Shown here in pieces: positions 26,540-35,752 of a stretch of 64,000 nt of DNA. The stretch lies in assembly GCA_022821685.1 (NCBI GenBank), contig JAJEDD010000014.1, forward strand, positions 45,604 to 109,603, read 5' to 3'. This DNA comes from Acidimicrobiia bacterium. GTDB taxonomy: Bacteria > Actinomycetota > Acidimicrobiia > Acidimicrobiales > Aldehydirespiratoraceae. The position numbers and the translations under genes are program-made. The number at the start of each line of letters is the position of its first letter. Position 1 is the stretch's first letter. The notes under the pieces were generated by a model that saw only the letters and a list, made by a program, of their open reading frames with translations, was not told where the DNA came from and searched no databases.

Positions 26540-27865
26540 CTAGACCGGCTCGTCGAGTCGGGCGACCGCGGCGTCGCCGAGGGCCACGAACCGCTCATAG
26601 CCGGCCCGGTAGGCGTCGTCGGGTTCGGGATCGATCCGGGTCATGGCGGCCAGCGGCCACGAGTCCATGCTGGCCGCGCCGACCCCGTCCCACCAGTCCA
26701 GCGCCGCGGCCGCAGCCAGGGCACAGCCGTGGGCCGAGAGCTGCTCGGGCCGCTCTGGCATGTCGACGGGCACCTCCAGCACCGACGCCTTGATCGAGCA
26801 CCACAGGCGGCTGCGGGCCGGCGACCCCCCGCAGCACACCACATCCATGTCCACCCCGAAGCGGCGCAGCTCCTCCAGTACGTGCCGCAGGCTGTAGCCG
26901 GCCGCCTCCAGCGCGGCCCGGGCGATCTCGGCCGGTCCGGTGTTGAAGGTCAGGCCGTGGATCTCGCCCCGCAGGCGGGGCTCCCAGCGGGGTGCTCGCT
27001 CGCCGTCGTGATAGGGCAACACCAACACGCCGCCCGCGCCGGGGGCCGCGCCCTCGGCCTGCGTCAACAGCTCCTCGATGGACCGGCCCGACACGCCCGA
27101 CCACCACTCCAAGAGTTGCCCGTGCCCGTTGGTGGGGCCGCCCACCACCTCCACCCCGCCCACCGGGCTGAAGTAGCCGGGGAGCTCGGCGGGGCGCTGC
27201 GCCGCGGCCACCGCCACGCCCAGCCCCCCGGTGCGCCCGCCGGGGTCGTGGCCGCGGCGGGGAGTGCCGAGACCGCCCGCCCAGAAGCTCATGTAGGCGT
27301 CGTTGGATCCGCTCACCAGCGGCGTACCCGCCGGCAGGCCCAGCGACCCGTCGCAGTGCCCGATGACGGCGCCCACCTCCACCCGCTCGCCGTACCCCGC
27401 GATGGCCTCCTCGCCGGGCCACAGTCCCTGGACGTCGCCCGCGCCCAGGCAGCGCAGCGCCCAGTCCCAGATCTGGGCGCCGGCCAGCGGACGGCCCGCC
27501 TCGTGGCTGAGAAACTCGAGCTGGGCCAGGTGCTGTCCGGTCCGGTCCAGTCCAATGCCAGCCGGATGCCGACAGGTCGCAGCCCACCCGACAGGGTCGG
27601 TGCCGCCGTCATCGGGCAGGGGCACGGTGGTGGGACTCTGCCCGCCGATGCCCACCGCCGCGATCTCCAGCCCCGCCTCGTCCACCCTGCCCAGCAGCCG
27701 GCCCAGCCCATCGAGCCAAGCCGCCGGATCAGCCCGACCCGCGGGCCAAGACCCAGCCCCCCCAAAGGGCTCGTACATCCAAAGCTTCACCCCCCCACTG
27801 CGCCCCAGCGCCACCGCCCGAGCCCCACCAGTACCAAGATCAACCCCAACAACAACCGCACTCAC
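26540..27865 (-). CDS. FGGY-family carbohydrate kinase
   Basis: The 441-residue protein has the actin-like ATPase fold: VVGVDLGTGGARAVAL (phosphate 1), VGIGGQSPTTVPL, SGSNDAYMSFWAGGLG, LPYHDGERAPRWEPRLRGEIHGL (FGGY-type signature region) and VVCCGGSPARSRLWCSIKASVL (adenosine motif). It should phosphorylate a sugar or polyol (xylulokinase or gluconokinase relatives). The GTG at 27865 overlaps the stop of an upstream 25-codon mini-ORF (GTGA). A zinc-dependent dehydrogenase lies upstream on the same strand, consistent with polyol oxidation then phosphorylation. Confidence 0.85.
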   Translation of the reverse strand: MSAVVVGVDLGTGGARAVALGRSGGVKLWMYEPFGGAGSWPAGRADPAAWLDGLGRLLGRVDEAGLEIAAVGIGGQSPTTVPLPDDGGTDPVGWAATCRHPAGIGLDRTGQHLAQLEFLSHEAGRPLAGAQIWDWALRCLGAGDVQGLWPGEEAIAGYGERVEVGAVIGHCDGSLGLPAGTPLVSGSNDAYMSFWAGGLGTPRRGHDPGGRTGGLGVAVAAAQRPAELPGYFSPVGGVEVVGGPTNGHGQLLEWWSGVSGRSIEELLTQAEGAAPGAGGVLVLPYHDGERAPRWEPRLRGEIHGLTFNTGPAEIARAALEAAGYSLRHVLEELRRFGVDMDVVCCGGSPARSRLWCSIKASVLEVPVDMPERPEQLSAHGCALAAAAALDWWDGVGAASMDSWPLAAMTRIDPEPDDAYRAGYERFVALGDAAVARLDEPV

Positions 27866-27939
27866 CGCAGCGGCCCTTCAGTCAGCCAGGCGTGAACGGC
27901 TCGCAATGCTGGGGATGAGGATGGAGCAGATCCGCTCAC
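27862..27939 (-). CDS. 25-codon leader mini-ORF created by duplication of the kinase start
   Basis: From GTG 27939 the frame runs to TGA 27864-27862, overlapping the kinase GTG at 27865. The 29 bases around the two starts agree at 22 positions (TGAAGG...TGCGGTGAG context), indicating an old duplication with an offset of 74 bases. It lies between the zinc dehydrogenase stop (27970) and the kinase. Translation is unproven. Confidence 0.4.
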   Translation of the reverse strand: MSGSAPSSSPALRAVHAWLTEGPLR

Positions 27940-27969
27940 CGCAACCTTCCTTCAACCAGCCAGCCGCCG

Positions 27970-28986
27970 TCAGCCGACCATTACTCGGTAGACGGGCTCT
28001 GAGGTGGCCAAGGTTAGGGCTTCGGCTACCTCGGCTAGGCCGTAGCGGGCCGTTACCAGGCGGTCTAGGTCGGCTGACAGGGCACCGGACTCCAATAGGC
28101 CTGCGGCTGTTCGCCAGTCTTGGGGCTCTTGGCTGAAGACCCCGATTATCGACAGTTCGTGATGATGGACGCGATCGGCGCCGACTGAGGCCGTCACGTC
28201 TTTGGGGAAGGCGCCGTAGAGGACCACCGCACCGGCGTCGTCGCATAGGTCTAGGGCCAGCTCGACTGCGCCGGGGGTGCCCGCGGTGACGAACACAATG
28301 TCGTGCGCGCCGTAGTGGCCGGCTGTGTCGTCGGGTGCGGTCGCCCAGTCGGCGCCGGCCTCGGCTGCCTCCGTTTGGCGCGGCCCACTGACATCGATCA
28401 TGCCGACCTGTGATGCGCCCCAGGCCCGGCACAGGGCCAGATGCAGACGGCCCATGTAGCCCGCACCGATCACCGCCACCCGGTCGCCGGCCCGGAAGCC
28501 GCTCAACCGGACCGAGTGCACCACACAGGCCAGCGGCTCGCCCATGGCGGCGTGCTCGACAGGGATCTCGCCCACCCGGTAGGTCTGAGCCGCGGCCACC
28601 CTGACCACCTCGGCCAGACCTGCGCCCATCGAGATGGTCCCGTCGCTCAGGGCGCCGCCCTGGGGCCGCTTGCACAGCGCGCTGCGGCCCCGGCGACACA
28701 GATGGCAGGTGCCGCAGCGGGTGAGCAGGTCCATGGTCACCAGTTCGCCGATCCCGGGGGTGCCCGGCAGCGGTGCGACCGCCTCGCCCACCTCGATCAC
28801 CCGGCCCGCGGCCTCGTGGCCCGGAGCGACGGGATAGATCGGCTTGGTCCCCTCGAAGAGGCGCCTCTCCATGGTGCACAGGCCGCAGGCGTCCACGGCC
28901 ACCAGCACATCCTCGGGTCCAGCCGCGGGCCGAGGCTCGTCGCGGAGCTCGACTGCTCCCGGTCCGGTTACAACGGCAACCTGCAT
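27970..28986 (-). CDS. Zinc-dependent alcohol dehydrogenase (MDR; sorbitol/threonine dehydrogenase-like)
   Basis: The 338-residue protein has the catalytic-zinc region DACGLCTMERRLFEG and APGHEAAGRVIEVG. The structural-zinc cysteines are in CGTCHLCRRGRSALC, and AVIGAGYMGRLHLAL is the Rossmann nucleotide-binding loop. It oxidises polyols or amino alcohols in most relatives. It lies upstream of the FGGY kinase on the same strand, so the two may act in sequence on a sugar alcohol. The start ATG 28986 is unambiguous. Confidence 0.85.
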   Translation of the reverse strand: MQVAVVTGPGAVELRDEPRPAAGPEDVLVAVDACGLCTMERRLFEGTKPIYPVAPGHEAAGRVIEVGEAVAPLPGTPGIGELVTMDLLTRCGTCHLCRRGRSALCKRPQGGALSDGTISMGAGLAEVVRVAAAQTYRVGEIPVEHAAMGEPLACVVHSVRLSGFRAGDRVAVIGAGYMGRLHLALCRAWGASQVGMIDVSGPRQTEAAEAGADWATAPDDTAGHYGAHDIVFVTAGTPGAVELALDLCDDAGAVVLYGAFPKDVTASVGADRVHHHELSIIGVFSQEPQDWRTAAGLLESGALSADLDRLVTARYGLAEVAEALTLATSEPVYRVMVG

Positions 28987-29019
28987 GATGCTCCCAGCTA
29001 ACTGATACTCGGGTAGAGG

Positions 29020-30417
29020 TTAGGCGCAGGGGATGTGGGGCCAGCGATGCGGTATCTCCAGACCGGCCCTCGACAGCAGCGACCGCTGGGCCTCGGCAGC
29101 CTCGGCGTGCAGGGCGGCCAAATCGACGGTGACACAGGCGCCGTCGCGCACCACCGGCCGGCCGGCCACCACCACATCGCGCACCGAGCGCCCGTCGCTG
29201 CCCCAGACGAGCTGCAGGATCGTCTCGCCCCGCGGGCTCCAGGCCGCCGACGAGGTGTCGTGGACCACGATGTCGGCCTGCTTGCCCGCCTCCAGGCTGC
29301 CGATCCGGTCGTCCATGCCGACAGCCGCCGCGCCGGCGATGGTGGCCAGCTCGAAGGCGGTGTGAGCGCCGAAACGCTCGGGGTCAACCCGCGTGTCGCG
29401 GGCCAGGCCGGCGGTTAGCGCCGCCACCGCCAGGATGTCGCAGGTGTCGCCCGCGTTGGAGGCGTCGCAGCCCAGCGCCACCCGCCCGCCCCGCTCCACG
29501 ATCTCGGCGTGGCGACCCTGGCCGCACACGCCCTGGCCCAGGCGCAGATAGGCCCACGGGCAGTAGGCGATGGCCGTGGACGTGCTCAGCACCAACTCCA
29601 CCTCGGAATCGTCGAGCCACACGCCGTGGGCCACCAGCAGGTGTGGTCCGAGCACGCCCAGCGCGTCGAGGTGGACCAGGGGCCGTCGCCCGGTGCGGGC
29701 CAGGTATTGCTCGGGATCAGACGAGGTGGGCGACATGTGCATGGTGAGGCCGATGCCCCGGTCTCGGGCCAGCTCGGCCGCCCCAGCCAGAAGCGCGTCT
29801 GAGGCCAGGTCGTGGCCCACCAGCGTCACCCACCCCTCGACAAGCCCGCCCGTTCCCAGGGCGTTGACCACCTCGCGCTGGCGATCCAGCACCTCGGCTG
29901 CGGGCGCGGTGAAGGGACCTTCCTCGATGTCCCAGCCCCAGGTGCCCATAGTGCCGCGGATGCCGGCGGTGCGCATCCCGGCCGCAGCTCGGTGCGGGTG
30001 GGCCACCGTGCCGGCCTCCACCACGGTGGTGACGCCGTTGGTGAGGTTCTCGACCGACGACAGCACCGCGGAGAGTTCATCGTCGTCGCCGGTGTGGGCG
30101 CCGTGGGCGGGGACCGACCACTCGAAGATCGAGGCGCCCGGCGCGAGCAAGTCGGGGATGCAGCTGCGGATCAGCGGGTCGCCGGTGAGGTGCTGGTGGG
30201 CGTTGACCATTCCGGGCGTGACCACGCATCCGGTGGCGTCGATCACTTCGGCCTCCGGGTAGCGGGCGGCCAGTTCCGTGCTGGAGCCGACCGCGGCGAT
30301 CACGTCGCCGGCCACCGCCACCGCCCCCCCAACCAGCACCTCCCGGGCCGGGTTCATGGTCACAACGTCGCCGCCCGACACCAGCAGCGTCGCCGCGCTC
30401 TCGGTACCCGCCCCCAT
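29020..30417 (-). CDS. Amidohydrolase, deaminase (MtaD/SsnA/AtzA-like) family
   Basis: The 465-residue protein is a second deaminase-class amidohydrolase. It has GDVVTMNPAREVL then GAVAVAGDVIAAVG, the HxH site TPGMVNAHQHLTG, LVAHGVWLDDSE, ALGCDASNAGDTCD and GSLEAGKQADIVV at the close. Architecture and many blocks parallel the enzyme at 17738-19132 (GDPLIRS versus GEPLTRG), so the two are paralogues. The usual first histidine pair is here H-Q-H. Deamination of a nucleobase-like ring is likely; the exact substrate is unknown. Confidence 0.85.
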   Translation of the reverse strand: MGAGTESAATLLVSGGDVVTMNPAREVLVGGAVAVAGDVIAAVGSSTELAARYPEAEVIDATGCVVTPGMVNAHQHLTGDPLIRSCIPDLLAPGASIFEWSVPAHGAHTGDDDELSAVLSSVENLTNGVTTVVEAGTVAHPHRAAAGMRTAGIRGTMGTWGWDIEEGPFTAPAAEVLDRQREVVNALGTGGLVEGWVTLVGHDLASDALLAGAAELARDRGIGLTMHMSPTSSDPEQYLARTGRRPLVHLDALGVLGPHLLVAHGVWLDDSEVELVLSTSTAIAYCPWAYLRLGQGVCGQGRHAEIVERGGRVALGCDASNAGDTCDILAVAALTAGLARDTRVDPERFGAHTAFELATIAGAAAVGMDDRIGSLEAGKQADIVVHDTSSAAWSPRGETILQLVWGSDGRSVRDVVVAGRPVVRDGACVTVDLAALHAEAAEAQRSLLSRAGLEIPHRWPHIPCA

Positions 30418-30460
30418 CTCGGCCGAGCATAGGCGCAGCCGACCATGCGAGAATCAGCGG

Positions 30461-31570
30461 GTGAGCCCAGAGGCCGAGCGGATACTCAATCCGGGGCAGG
30501 GGCGCATCGACGGCGAGCACTACCTTCCGGTCACTGCGGAGACCTGTCGGTGGGGGTGGTGGCCGAACCGGCTCGATCCCCCGGTGCTGTCGGTGGCCGA
30601 CGGCGCGGTGGTCACCGTCGACACCCTGTCGCACGAGGGGATCCTGGAGGACCAAGGCCGCGACCCGGCCGCCTTCTTCGGCGCCCGCGGCGTGCCAGAA
30701 GACGGCGTGCTCGCCGACGCGGTGGAACTGGCCCGAGACGTGCCCCACACCTTCGGGGTGGACGGGCCGCATGTGGTGACCGGACCCATCGAGGTCCAGG
30801 GGGCCGAGCCGGGCGACCTGCTGCGGGTGGACATGCTGGGGTTCGCTCCCCGGGTGCCCTACGGGGTCACCTCCAACCGCCACGGCCTCGGCGCGCTGCA
30901 CGGCGAGATGCCCGACGGCACCGCGCCCGCAGACACCCTCACCCCCGGCGCACCCGGCAGCACCGTGTCGGTGTTCACGGAGGTGGAGGACGCCACCGCC
31001 GTGCTGCGCCATAGCGACGGAGGTGCCGTGCGCTATCCCATCGCCCCGTTCCTGGGCATGACCGGAGTCGCGCCCGACACGGACCAGCCGGTGGCCACCC
31101 GTCCGCCGGGGCGCCACGGCGGCAACCTCGACATCAAGCACCTGATCAGCGGCACAACCCTGTACCTGCCGGTGCAGACCCCCGGCGCCGGCTTCGCGGC
31201 GGGCGACCCGCACTTCGCGCAGGGCAACGGCGAGGTGGCCCTCACCGCGCTGGAGGGATCGCTGCGGGCCGATCTGCGCCTGTCGCTGCTGCGGGGCCCT
31301 CAAGCCCGGCGGGCCTGCGGGCTGATCGAGAACCCCATGGGCGAGACCGCGGCCCACTGGATGCCCATCGGCCTTCACACCGATCTCGACGAGGCGATGC
31401 GGGAGGCAGTCCGCGAGGCGCTGCGCTTCTGTGAGAGCCGGCTCGGCCTGCCCCGCCACATCGCCTACGCCTATCTGAGCTGCCGGGCCGACTTTGAGGT
31501 CACCCAGGTAGTGAACGACGTCAAGGGCGTCCACTGCATGATCCCCAAACAAGACTTCCCCGGCGTGTAA
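30461..31570 (+). CDS. Acetamidase/formamidase family protein
   Basis: The 369-residue protein belongs to the FmdA/AmdA acetamidase-formamidase fold: WGWWPNRLDPPVLSVADGAVVTVDTLSHEG at the start, VTGPIEVQGAEPGDLLRVDML and GGNLDIKHLISGTTLYLPVQTPGAGFAAGDPHFAQGNGEVA. The latter is the conserved D-P-H-x-A-Q-G-D/N-G-E-V signature. The enzyme would release ammonia from formamide or a small amide. The GTG at 30461 is used. The codons for EAERI coincide with 16 bases (AGAGGCCGAGCGGATA, 30469-30484) that are the 5' end of the dispersed repeat. Confidence 0.87.
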   Translation: MSPEAERILNPGQGRIDGEHYLPVTAETCRWGWWPNRLDPPVLSVADGAVVTVDTLSHEGILEDQGRDPAAFFGARGVPEDGVLADAVELARDVPHTFGVDGPHVVTGPIEVQGAEPGDLLRVDMLGFAPRVPYGVTSNRHGLGALHGEMPDGTAPADTLTPGAPGSTVSVFTEVEDATAVLRHSDGGAVRYPIAPFLGMTGVAPDTDQPVATRPPGRHGGNLDIKHLISGTTLYLPVQTPGAGFAAGDPHFAQGNGEVALTALEGSLRADLRLSLLRGPQARRACGLIENPMGETAAHWMPIGLHTDLDEAMREAVREALRFCESRLGLPRHIAYAYLSCRADFEVTQVVNDVKGVHCMIPKQDFPGV

Positions 31571-31621
31571 GAGGCCGAGCCAATACGAGCGCGTCCGGCC
31601 CGTAGGGGCGAAGCCGGTGAC
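31570..31621 (+). repeat. Dispersed intergenic repeat, truncated copy R9
   Basis: About 50 bases after the formamidase stop, between it and the convergent MMPL gene, follow the repeat consensus. AGAGGCCGAGC opens, then a CGAGCG stretch and TCCGGCCCGTAGGGGCGAAGCC. Only the 5' half is present, without the GTGAGCGCAGCGAACAAGAGCGG core. It is the most diverged copy. Confidence 0.6.
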
Positions 31622-31629
31622 CCGACCCG

Positions 31630-33936
31630 CTACCGGTGGCTGCCCTCCACGTTGAGCCGGGGCAGGATCCGGTCGAGCCAGCCGGGCAGCCACCAATTGC
31701 GGGCCCCGAGCAATTCCATGGTGGAGGGCACGATCAGCATGCGCACCAGGCTGGCGTCGGCCGCCACCGCTGCGGCCAGGCCGATGCCGAACATCTTGAT
31801 GGCCCGCTGGTCCTCGAACACGAAGCTCCCGAACACGAACACCATGATGAGCGCGGCGGCGGTGATCACTCTGGCCGTGAGGGCCAGGCCGTCGGCAACG
31901 GAGTTCACCGCGTCGCCGGTGCGCTCGAACTCCTCCTTCATGCGCGACAACAGAAACACCTCGTAGTCCATCGACAGGCCGAACAGCACCGCGAAGAGCA
32001 TCATCGGCATGAACGGCTCGATCGGTCCCGGCTCAATCCCCACCACACCGCCGAGCCAGCCCCACTGGAACACGGCCACCAGCACGCCGTAGGCCGCGCC
32101 GATCGACAGCATGTTCATGATGACCGCCTTCAGTGGCACCACCAGCGAGCGGAAGACGGCCATCAGCAGAATGAACGAGGCACCGAGCACCGCCACGAAG
32201 AACACCGCAGTGCGCGACTTCAAGAAGTCGCTCACATCGGCCTTGACCGCCACCAGCCCCGTGATCACAGGCTCAAGGTCGGTGCCCGCGGTCGCCGACG
32301 GGATCACCACACTGCGAAGGTGCTTGACGAGGGCCTCGGTCTCGGCCGCCTGGGGGCCGGTGGTCGGGCGCACCTCGATGGCGGCCGCGGTGGGTGATAC
32401 GGCGCGGTTGGGAATGGGCGGACTGACGAAGCTGACGCCGTCGGTGGCCTCGATGGCCTGTTTCAGGCTGTTGAGCTCGGCCATCTGGGCGGGGCCCGAC
32501 ACTTCGGTCACCACCACCAGCGGACCGTTGGCCCCCGCCCCGAAGCCGTCGACCAGCAGGTCGTAGGCCGCCCGAGTGGTGGTCTCGGGGCCGTAGTTGC
32601 TCTCGTCGGCAAAGCCGAATCGCAGCACCAGCACCGGCGCGGCCAATAGCAGCAACAGCAGGGTGCCGCCCACCGCGAATGCCCACGGCCGGGCTTGCAC
32701 CGCCCGGCTGAGCCGATACCAGCCGGTCTCTCGCAGCGGCCGCTGTTGGCGGGGCCTCAACCTGCGCCGCAGCGGATTGCGATCCCGCCCGAACATTCCT
32801 GCCGCCAGCACGATCACCGCAATCGGCACCGCGGCAGCCGCCAGCGGTTCGATCCCGGCCCCGAAGCCGAAGAGGGCCACGCTCAGCAGCGCCGCCGCCA
32901 CCATGCCCCGCACCCGGGTGGTGGTGATCCGGTCGCCGAGCAGGGCGATGAGCGACGGCAGCAGCGTCACCGAGCCGACCATGACCACCGCCACTGTGGC
33001 CGCCGCGGCCAAGCCGAAGCCGGTCACGAACGGGATTCCGATGAACAGCATCCCCAGCAGCGACACGACGACGGTCGCTCCCGCGAATATGACCGACCGG
33101 CCAGCCGAGTCGAGCGCCACCACCAAGGCCTGCTCGCGCCCGTGTCCATCGTTCAGGGCATCCCGGTAGCGGGTGATGATGAACAGGGCGTAGTCGATGC
33201 CGACGCCCAGCCCGATCATCAAGCCGATGGCCGGCGCGAAGTCCGGCACCGTCATGAAGTTGCTGAACACGACGATGGAGGCCGCACCGATCCCGACCGT
33301 CACCAGGGCGGCAGCCACCGTGGCCCCCATGGCCATCACCGAGCCCAGTACTGCGATCAGCACGAAGATGGCGAAGGCGAGGCCGATCGCCTCCGACTCG
33401 GGCGGCCGCAGTTCGGCGAACCAGATCCCGCCGACCTCCACCTGTAGGCCCTCGATGGAGTGCAGGTCCAACTCGTCGATCAGGCCTTCGATGGTCCTGC
33501 CCATGTCCTGGGCCTCGGTGCCGCTCGTGCCGGGCGGGAGGCTCACGTCGGCATAGGCGATCCTTTCGGCATGGTCTCCGTCTTGAGCTATTCGCAGCGC
33601 TCCCACGAACGGGTCATACGGCGTTATGACCTCGGTGTCATCGAGAGCATCCACCCGAGCGAACAACTCGCTCATCGCCGAGCGCACTGCGGGGTCGTCG
33701 ACACCCTGCTCGGCCCGGAACACGATGGTCCCGGCGGGTCCGGCCCCCGCGCCGGAGAAGTGCTGCTCGAGAATGCCGTTGCCGTCGTGGCTCTCGGTGC
33801 CGACGATAGCCAGGTCGCCGCTGTAGGCCTCGCCGAAGCTGCGGGATGCGCCCACCGCCAGGAACAACACGACGAGCCAGACGATCACGCCGCGCCAGGG
33901 ATGACGGAAACACCATCGAGCCAGCGACGCGTACAT
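31630..33936 (-). CDS. MMPL/RND-superfamily membrane transporter
   Basis: The 768-residue protein has two repeats of one TM helix, a large extracytoplasmic domain and five more TM helices. The first half holds MIGLGVGIDYALFIITRYRDAL, the second LFGLSMDYEVFLLSRMKEE; these G-x-x-x-D-Y/F motifs are the proton-relay signature of MMPL proteins. Such proteins export lipids or hydrophobic compounds. Start ATG 33936 is at MYASLARWCF; the longer frame starting MTPLRPDEV at 34008 lies inside repeat R2 and is rejected. It closes the long minus-strand run from 40551. Confidence 0.88.
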   Translation of the reverse strand: MYASLARWCFRHPWRGVIVWLVVLFLAVGASRSFGEAYSGDLAIVGTESHDGNGILEQHFSGAGAGPAGTIVFRAEQGVDDPAVRSAMSELFARVDALDDTEVITPYDPFVGALRIAQDGDHAERIAYADVSLPPGTSGTEAQDMGRTIEGLIDELDLHSIEGLQVEVGGIWFAELRPPESEAIGLAFAIFVLIAVLGSVMAMGATVAAALVTVGIGAASIVVFSNFMTVPDFAPAIGLMIGLGVGIDYALFIITRYRDALNDGHGREQALVVALDSAGRSVIFAGATVVVSLLGMLFIGIPFVTGFGLAAAATVAVVMVGSVTLLPSLIALLGDRITTTRVRGMVAAALLSVALFGFGAGIEPLAAAAVPIAVIVLAAGMFGRDRNPLRRRLRPRQQRPLRETGWYRLSRAVQARPWAFAVGGTLLLLLLAAPVLVLRFGFADESNYGPETTTRAAYDLLVDGFGAGANGPLVVVTEVSGPAQMAELNSLKQAIEATDGVSFVSPPIPNRAVSPTAAAIEVRPTTGPQAAETEALVKHLRSVVIPSATAGTDLEPVITGLVAVKADVSDFLKSRTAVFFVAVLGASFILLMAVFRSLVVPLKAVIMNMLSIGAAYGVLVAVFQWGWLGGVVGIEPGPIEPFMPMMLFAVLFGLSMDYEVFLLSRMKEEFERTGDAVNSVADGLALTARVITAAALIMVFVFGSFVFEDQRAIKMFGIGLAAAVAADASLVRMLIVPSTMELLGARNWWLPGWLDRILPRLNVEGSHR

Positions 33937-33984
33937 CGTATGAGAGCCTAATGAGCGACCATGCGGACGGGGAGCAACCGGAAC

Positions 33985-34112
33985 TTCGTCGGGCCGCAGC
34001 GGGGTCATTCCCGCTCTTGTTCGCTGCGCTCACGGGCCGCCCAAACCCCAGCGTCACAGCCCACGGCCTCGCCCGTATGGGCCGGAATCGCTCACCTACT
34101 CGCTCGGCCTCT
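33985..34112 (-). repeat. Dispersed intergenic repeat, copy R2
   Basis: Read on the minus strand it begins GAGGCCGAGCGAGTAGG at 34112, then CGATTCCGGCCCATACGGGC, GTGGGCTGTGACGCTGGGG and the AGCGCAGCGAACAAGAGCGG core, fading near 33985. Its first bases lie inside the MFS gene and encode that protein's last codons (R-P-S-E-stop). It separates the MFS and MMPL genes. Its start-like ATG at 34008 creates a spurious extension of the MMPL frame. Confidence 0.85.
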
Positions 34113-35310
34113 TGGCTTGCGGAGCGTCCGGGCCCGAGGCCGGCACCGTGCCCCGGATGCGCAGCCGGCCCGCCAGCACCAGCACCAGCACGGCCAGGCC
34201 GACCGCCGCCCAGGTCGGCCCTGATCCGAGGCTGTCGTACATCCAGGCCGCGGGAAGCGCCGCGATGGCCGCCCCGGCCACCTCGGCCGCGCCCATCAGC
34301 CCCAGGGCGGCGGCCTGGCGCTGCTCGGTCACCGCCCGAGCCACCACTGCATGGGCCGCGGTGAAGCCGTAGCCGTCGGCGAAGCCAACCAGCGTCATCA
34401 CCACCACTATCGGGATCACGCCGCCGATGACGCCCAGGGTCATCGTGCTCAGGCTCACCGTCACCAGCCCGGTCATCGTCACCCGCACCGGCCCCACCCG
34501 GTCGGCCAGCCGGCCCGCCCGGGTGCCCACCAGCATGATCGGCAGCGCGACCATCGTGAAGGCGATGCCGGTCGCCGCAGCGCCCGCGCCCCGGTCGGCG
34601 AACATCACCGGCAGGACCGCCTCCCAGGCGCCGATCATCATGAAGTAGCCGCCGACGATGACCAGCGCCCCCTGCAAGCGCCGGCCTCGCAGCAGATCGA
34701 ACGATGTGGCCCGGCCCGAGCGGTCGAGCAGGCCGCGGTCGGCGGGCAGGCGCACCGCCACCGGCAGGAACGCCAGCATGGCCACCGCGAACACCGCGAA
34801 GGGCAGGCGGATCCCTCCCAGCCACACCAGCAGCGCGGTGAGCGAGGGGCCGAAGATGAACCCCGTCGTCTCGGCCACCACCATGCGGCCGAGGTTCTCC
34901 CCGGCCCGCACCGGGTCGTGGACCGAGGCAGCCCGGCGCACGCCCGGCAGGATGAGCCCTCCCGCGAATCCCAGCGCGGCCCGGCTCAGTATCCACACCG
35001 GCAGGTCGACGGCGAAGACCATCATTCCCATGGCCGCCGCGCTGAGCGCGATCCCGGCGGTGGCCATGATCCGAGAATGGCCGACGTCGGCCAGCCGGGC
35101 CAGGGTCACCTGAGACACGAAGGCGGCCACGAAGCCGCTGGCCACCATGATGCCGATCCCCGCTCCGCTGAATCCCAGTTCGTCGCGCAGCTCGCCCAGC
35201 ACGGTGACGATCCCGCCGATGCCCCCGGCGGTGACGCCCATCAGCAACTGGAAGGGCAGCAGCTCGCGATCCGACCCGCGGCGCGGCGGGGCGCCGGGCC
35301 TGCGGGTCAC
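34096..35310 (-). CDS. MFS transporter
   Basis: The 404-residue protein has about 12 hydrophobic helices. The loop LADVGHSRIMATAG after helix 2 and RLADRVGPVRVT after helix 8 fit the MFS G-x-x-x-D-R-x-G-R motif (motif A) in degenerate form. Drug or metabolite export is typical, but the ligand cannot be told. Start GTG 35310 lies right beside repeat R3. The last codons run into R2, so the gene is framed by two repeat copies in opposite orientation. Confidence 0.83.
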   Translation of the reverse strand: MTRRPGAPPRRGSDRELLPFQLLMGVTAGGIGGIVTVLGELRDELGFSGAGIGIMVASGFVAAFVSQVTLARLADVGHSRIMATAGIALSAAAMGMMVFAVDLPVWILSRAALGFAGGLILPGVRRAASVHDPVRAGENLGRMVVAETTGFIFGPSLTALLVWLGGIRLPFAVFAVAMLAFLPVAVRLPADRGLLDRSGRATSFDLLRGRRLQGALVIVGGYFMMIGAWEAVLPVMFADRGAGAAATGIAFTMVALPIMLVGTRAGRLADRVGPVRVTMTGLVTVSLSTMTLGVIGGVIPIVVVMTLVGFADGYGFTAAHAVVARAVTEQRQAAALGLMGAAEVAGAAIAALPAAWMYDSLGSGPTWAAVGLAVLVLVLAGRLRIRGTVPASGPDAPQAKRPSE

Positions 35311-35315
35311 GGATC

Positions 35316-35430
35316 AGAGGCCGAGCGGATAGCGAGGCCGTGGCCCGAGCGGCCCGTGAGCGCAGCGAACGAGAGCGGGAGTGACAACGCCACGTCGCGA
35401 GACGCTTGGGAGCAATCCGCGCATGCCCTC
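35316..35430 (+). repeat. Dispersed intergenic repeat, copy R3
   Basis: It opens AGAGGCCGAGCGGATAGCG at 35316, has the short core variant GCCGTGGCCCGAGCGGCCCG and the AGCGCAGCGAACGAGAGCGG block, then ends TGGGAGCAATCCGCGCATGC near 35426. It overlaps the last codons of the minus-strand gene at 35429. It is read against the flanking genes, opposite to R2, so R2 and R3 form an inverted pair around the MFS gene. Confidence 0.85.
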
Positions 35431-35743
35431 AGACCTCTTTGAGCAATTGGTCGCTGGTCTGGCCCGACACGAACAGCTCGCTGCCCGCCTTGAGGATCTC
35501 CCGGTAGCCGTCCTTGGTGGGGAGACGCTCCAGGAACTCGTCGAGCGCGGCGAGGCTGGGCGCATCGATCATCCAGTACACCCGACCGTAGGCGCCGTAG
35601 GCCTCCATCCAGGAGGTGACCGTCACCCGCTCGGGGTCGGCCGCGGCCATGTAGCCGGTGTAGCGCTCGATCCACTGCCTCACCCGGGCCACGTCGCTGG
35701 AATCGACCTGGGCCTTGCGCACCATCCTCACCATCGCAGTCAT
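35429..35743 (-). CDS. Small conserved-looking protein, probable dimeric alpha-beta barrel
   Basis: The 104-residue protein (VRMVRKAQVDSSDVARVRQWIERYTGYM, then TSWMEAYGAYGRVYWMIDAPSLAALDEFLERL) has a beta-alpha-beta-beta pattern like ferredoxin-like dimeric barrel proteins that handle small substrates. I do not recognise the family. It lies 9 bp downstream of the DUF1989 gene, and its last codons overlap the edge of repeat R3. An accessory role in the upstream Rieske operon is plausible. Confidence 0.65.
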   Translation of the reverse strand: MTAMVRMVRKAQVDSSDVARVRQWIERYTGYMAAADPERVTVTSWMEAYGAYGRVYWMIDAPSLAALDEFLERLPTKDGYREILKAGSELFVSGQTSDQLLKEV

Positions 35744-35752
35744 TCTCCCCTG

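Noticed and set aside
30077..31696. A 539-codon minus-strand frame across the amidohydrolase and formamidase
   Set aside because: It crosses a divergent promoter and the start of the formamidase, with no family resemblance. A GC-rich shadow.
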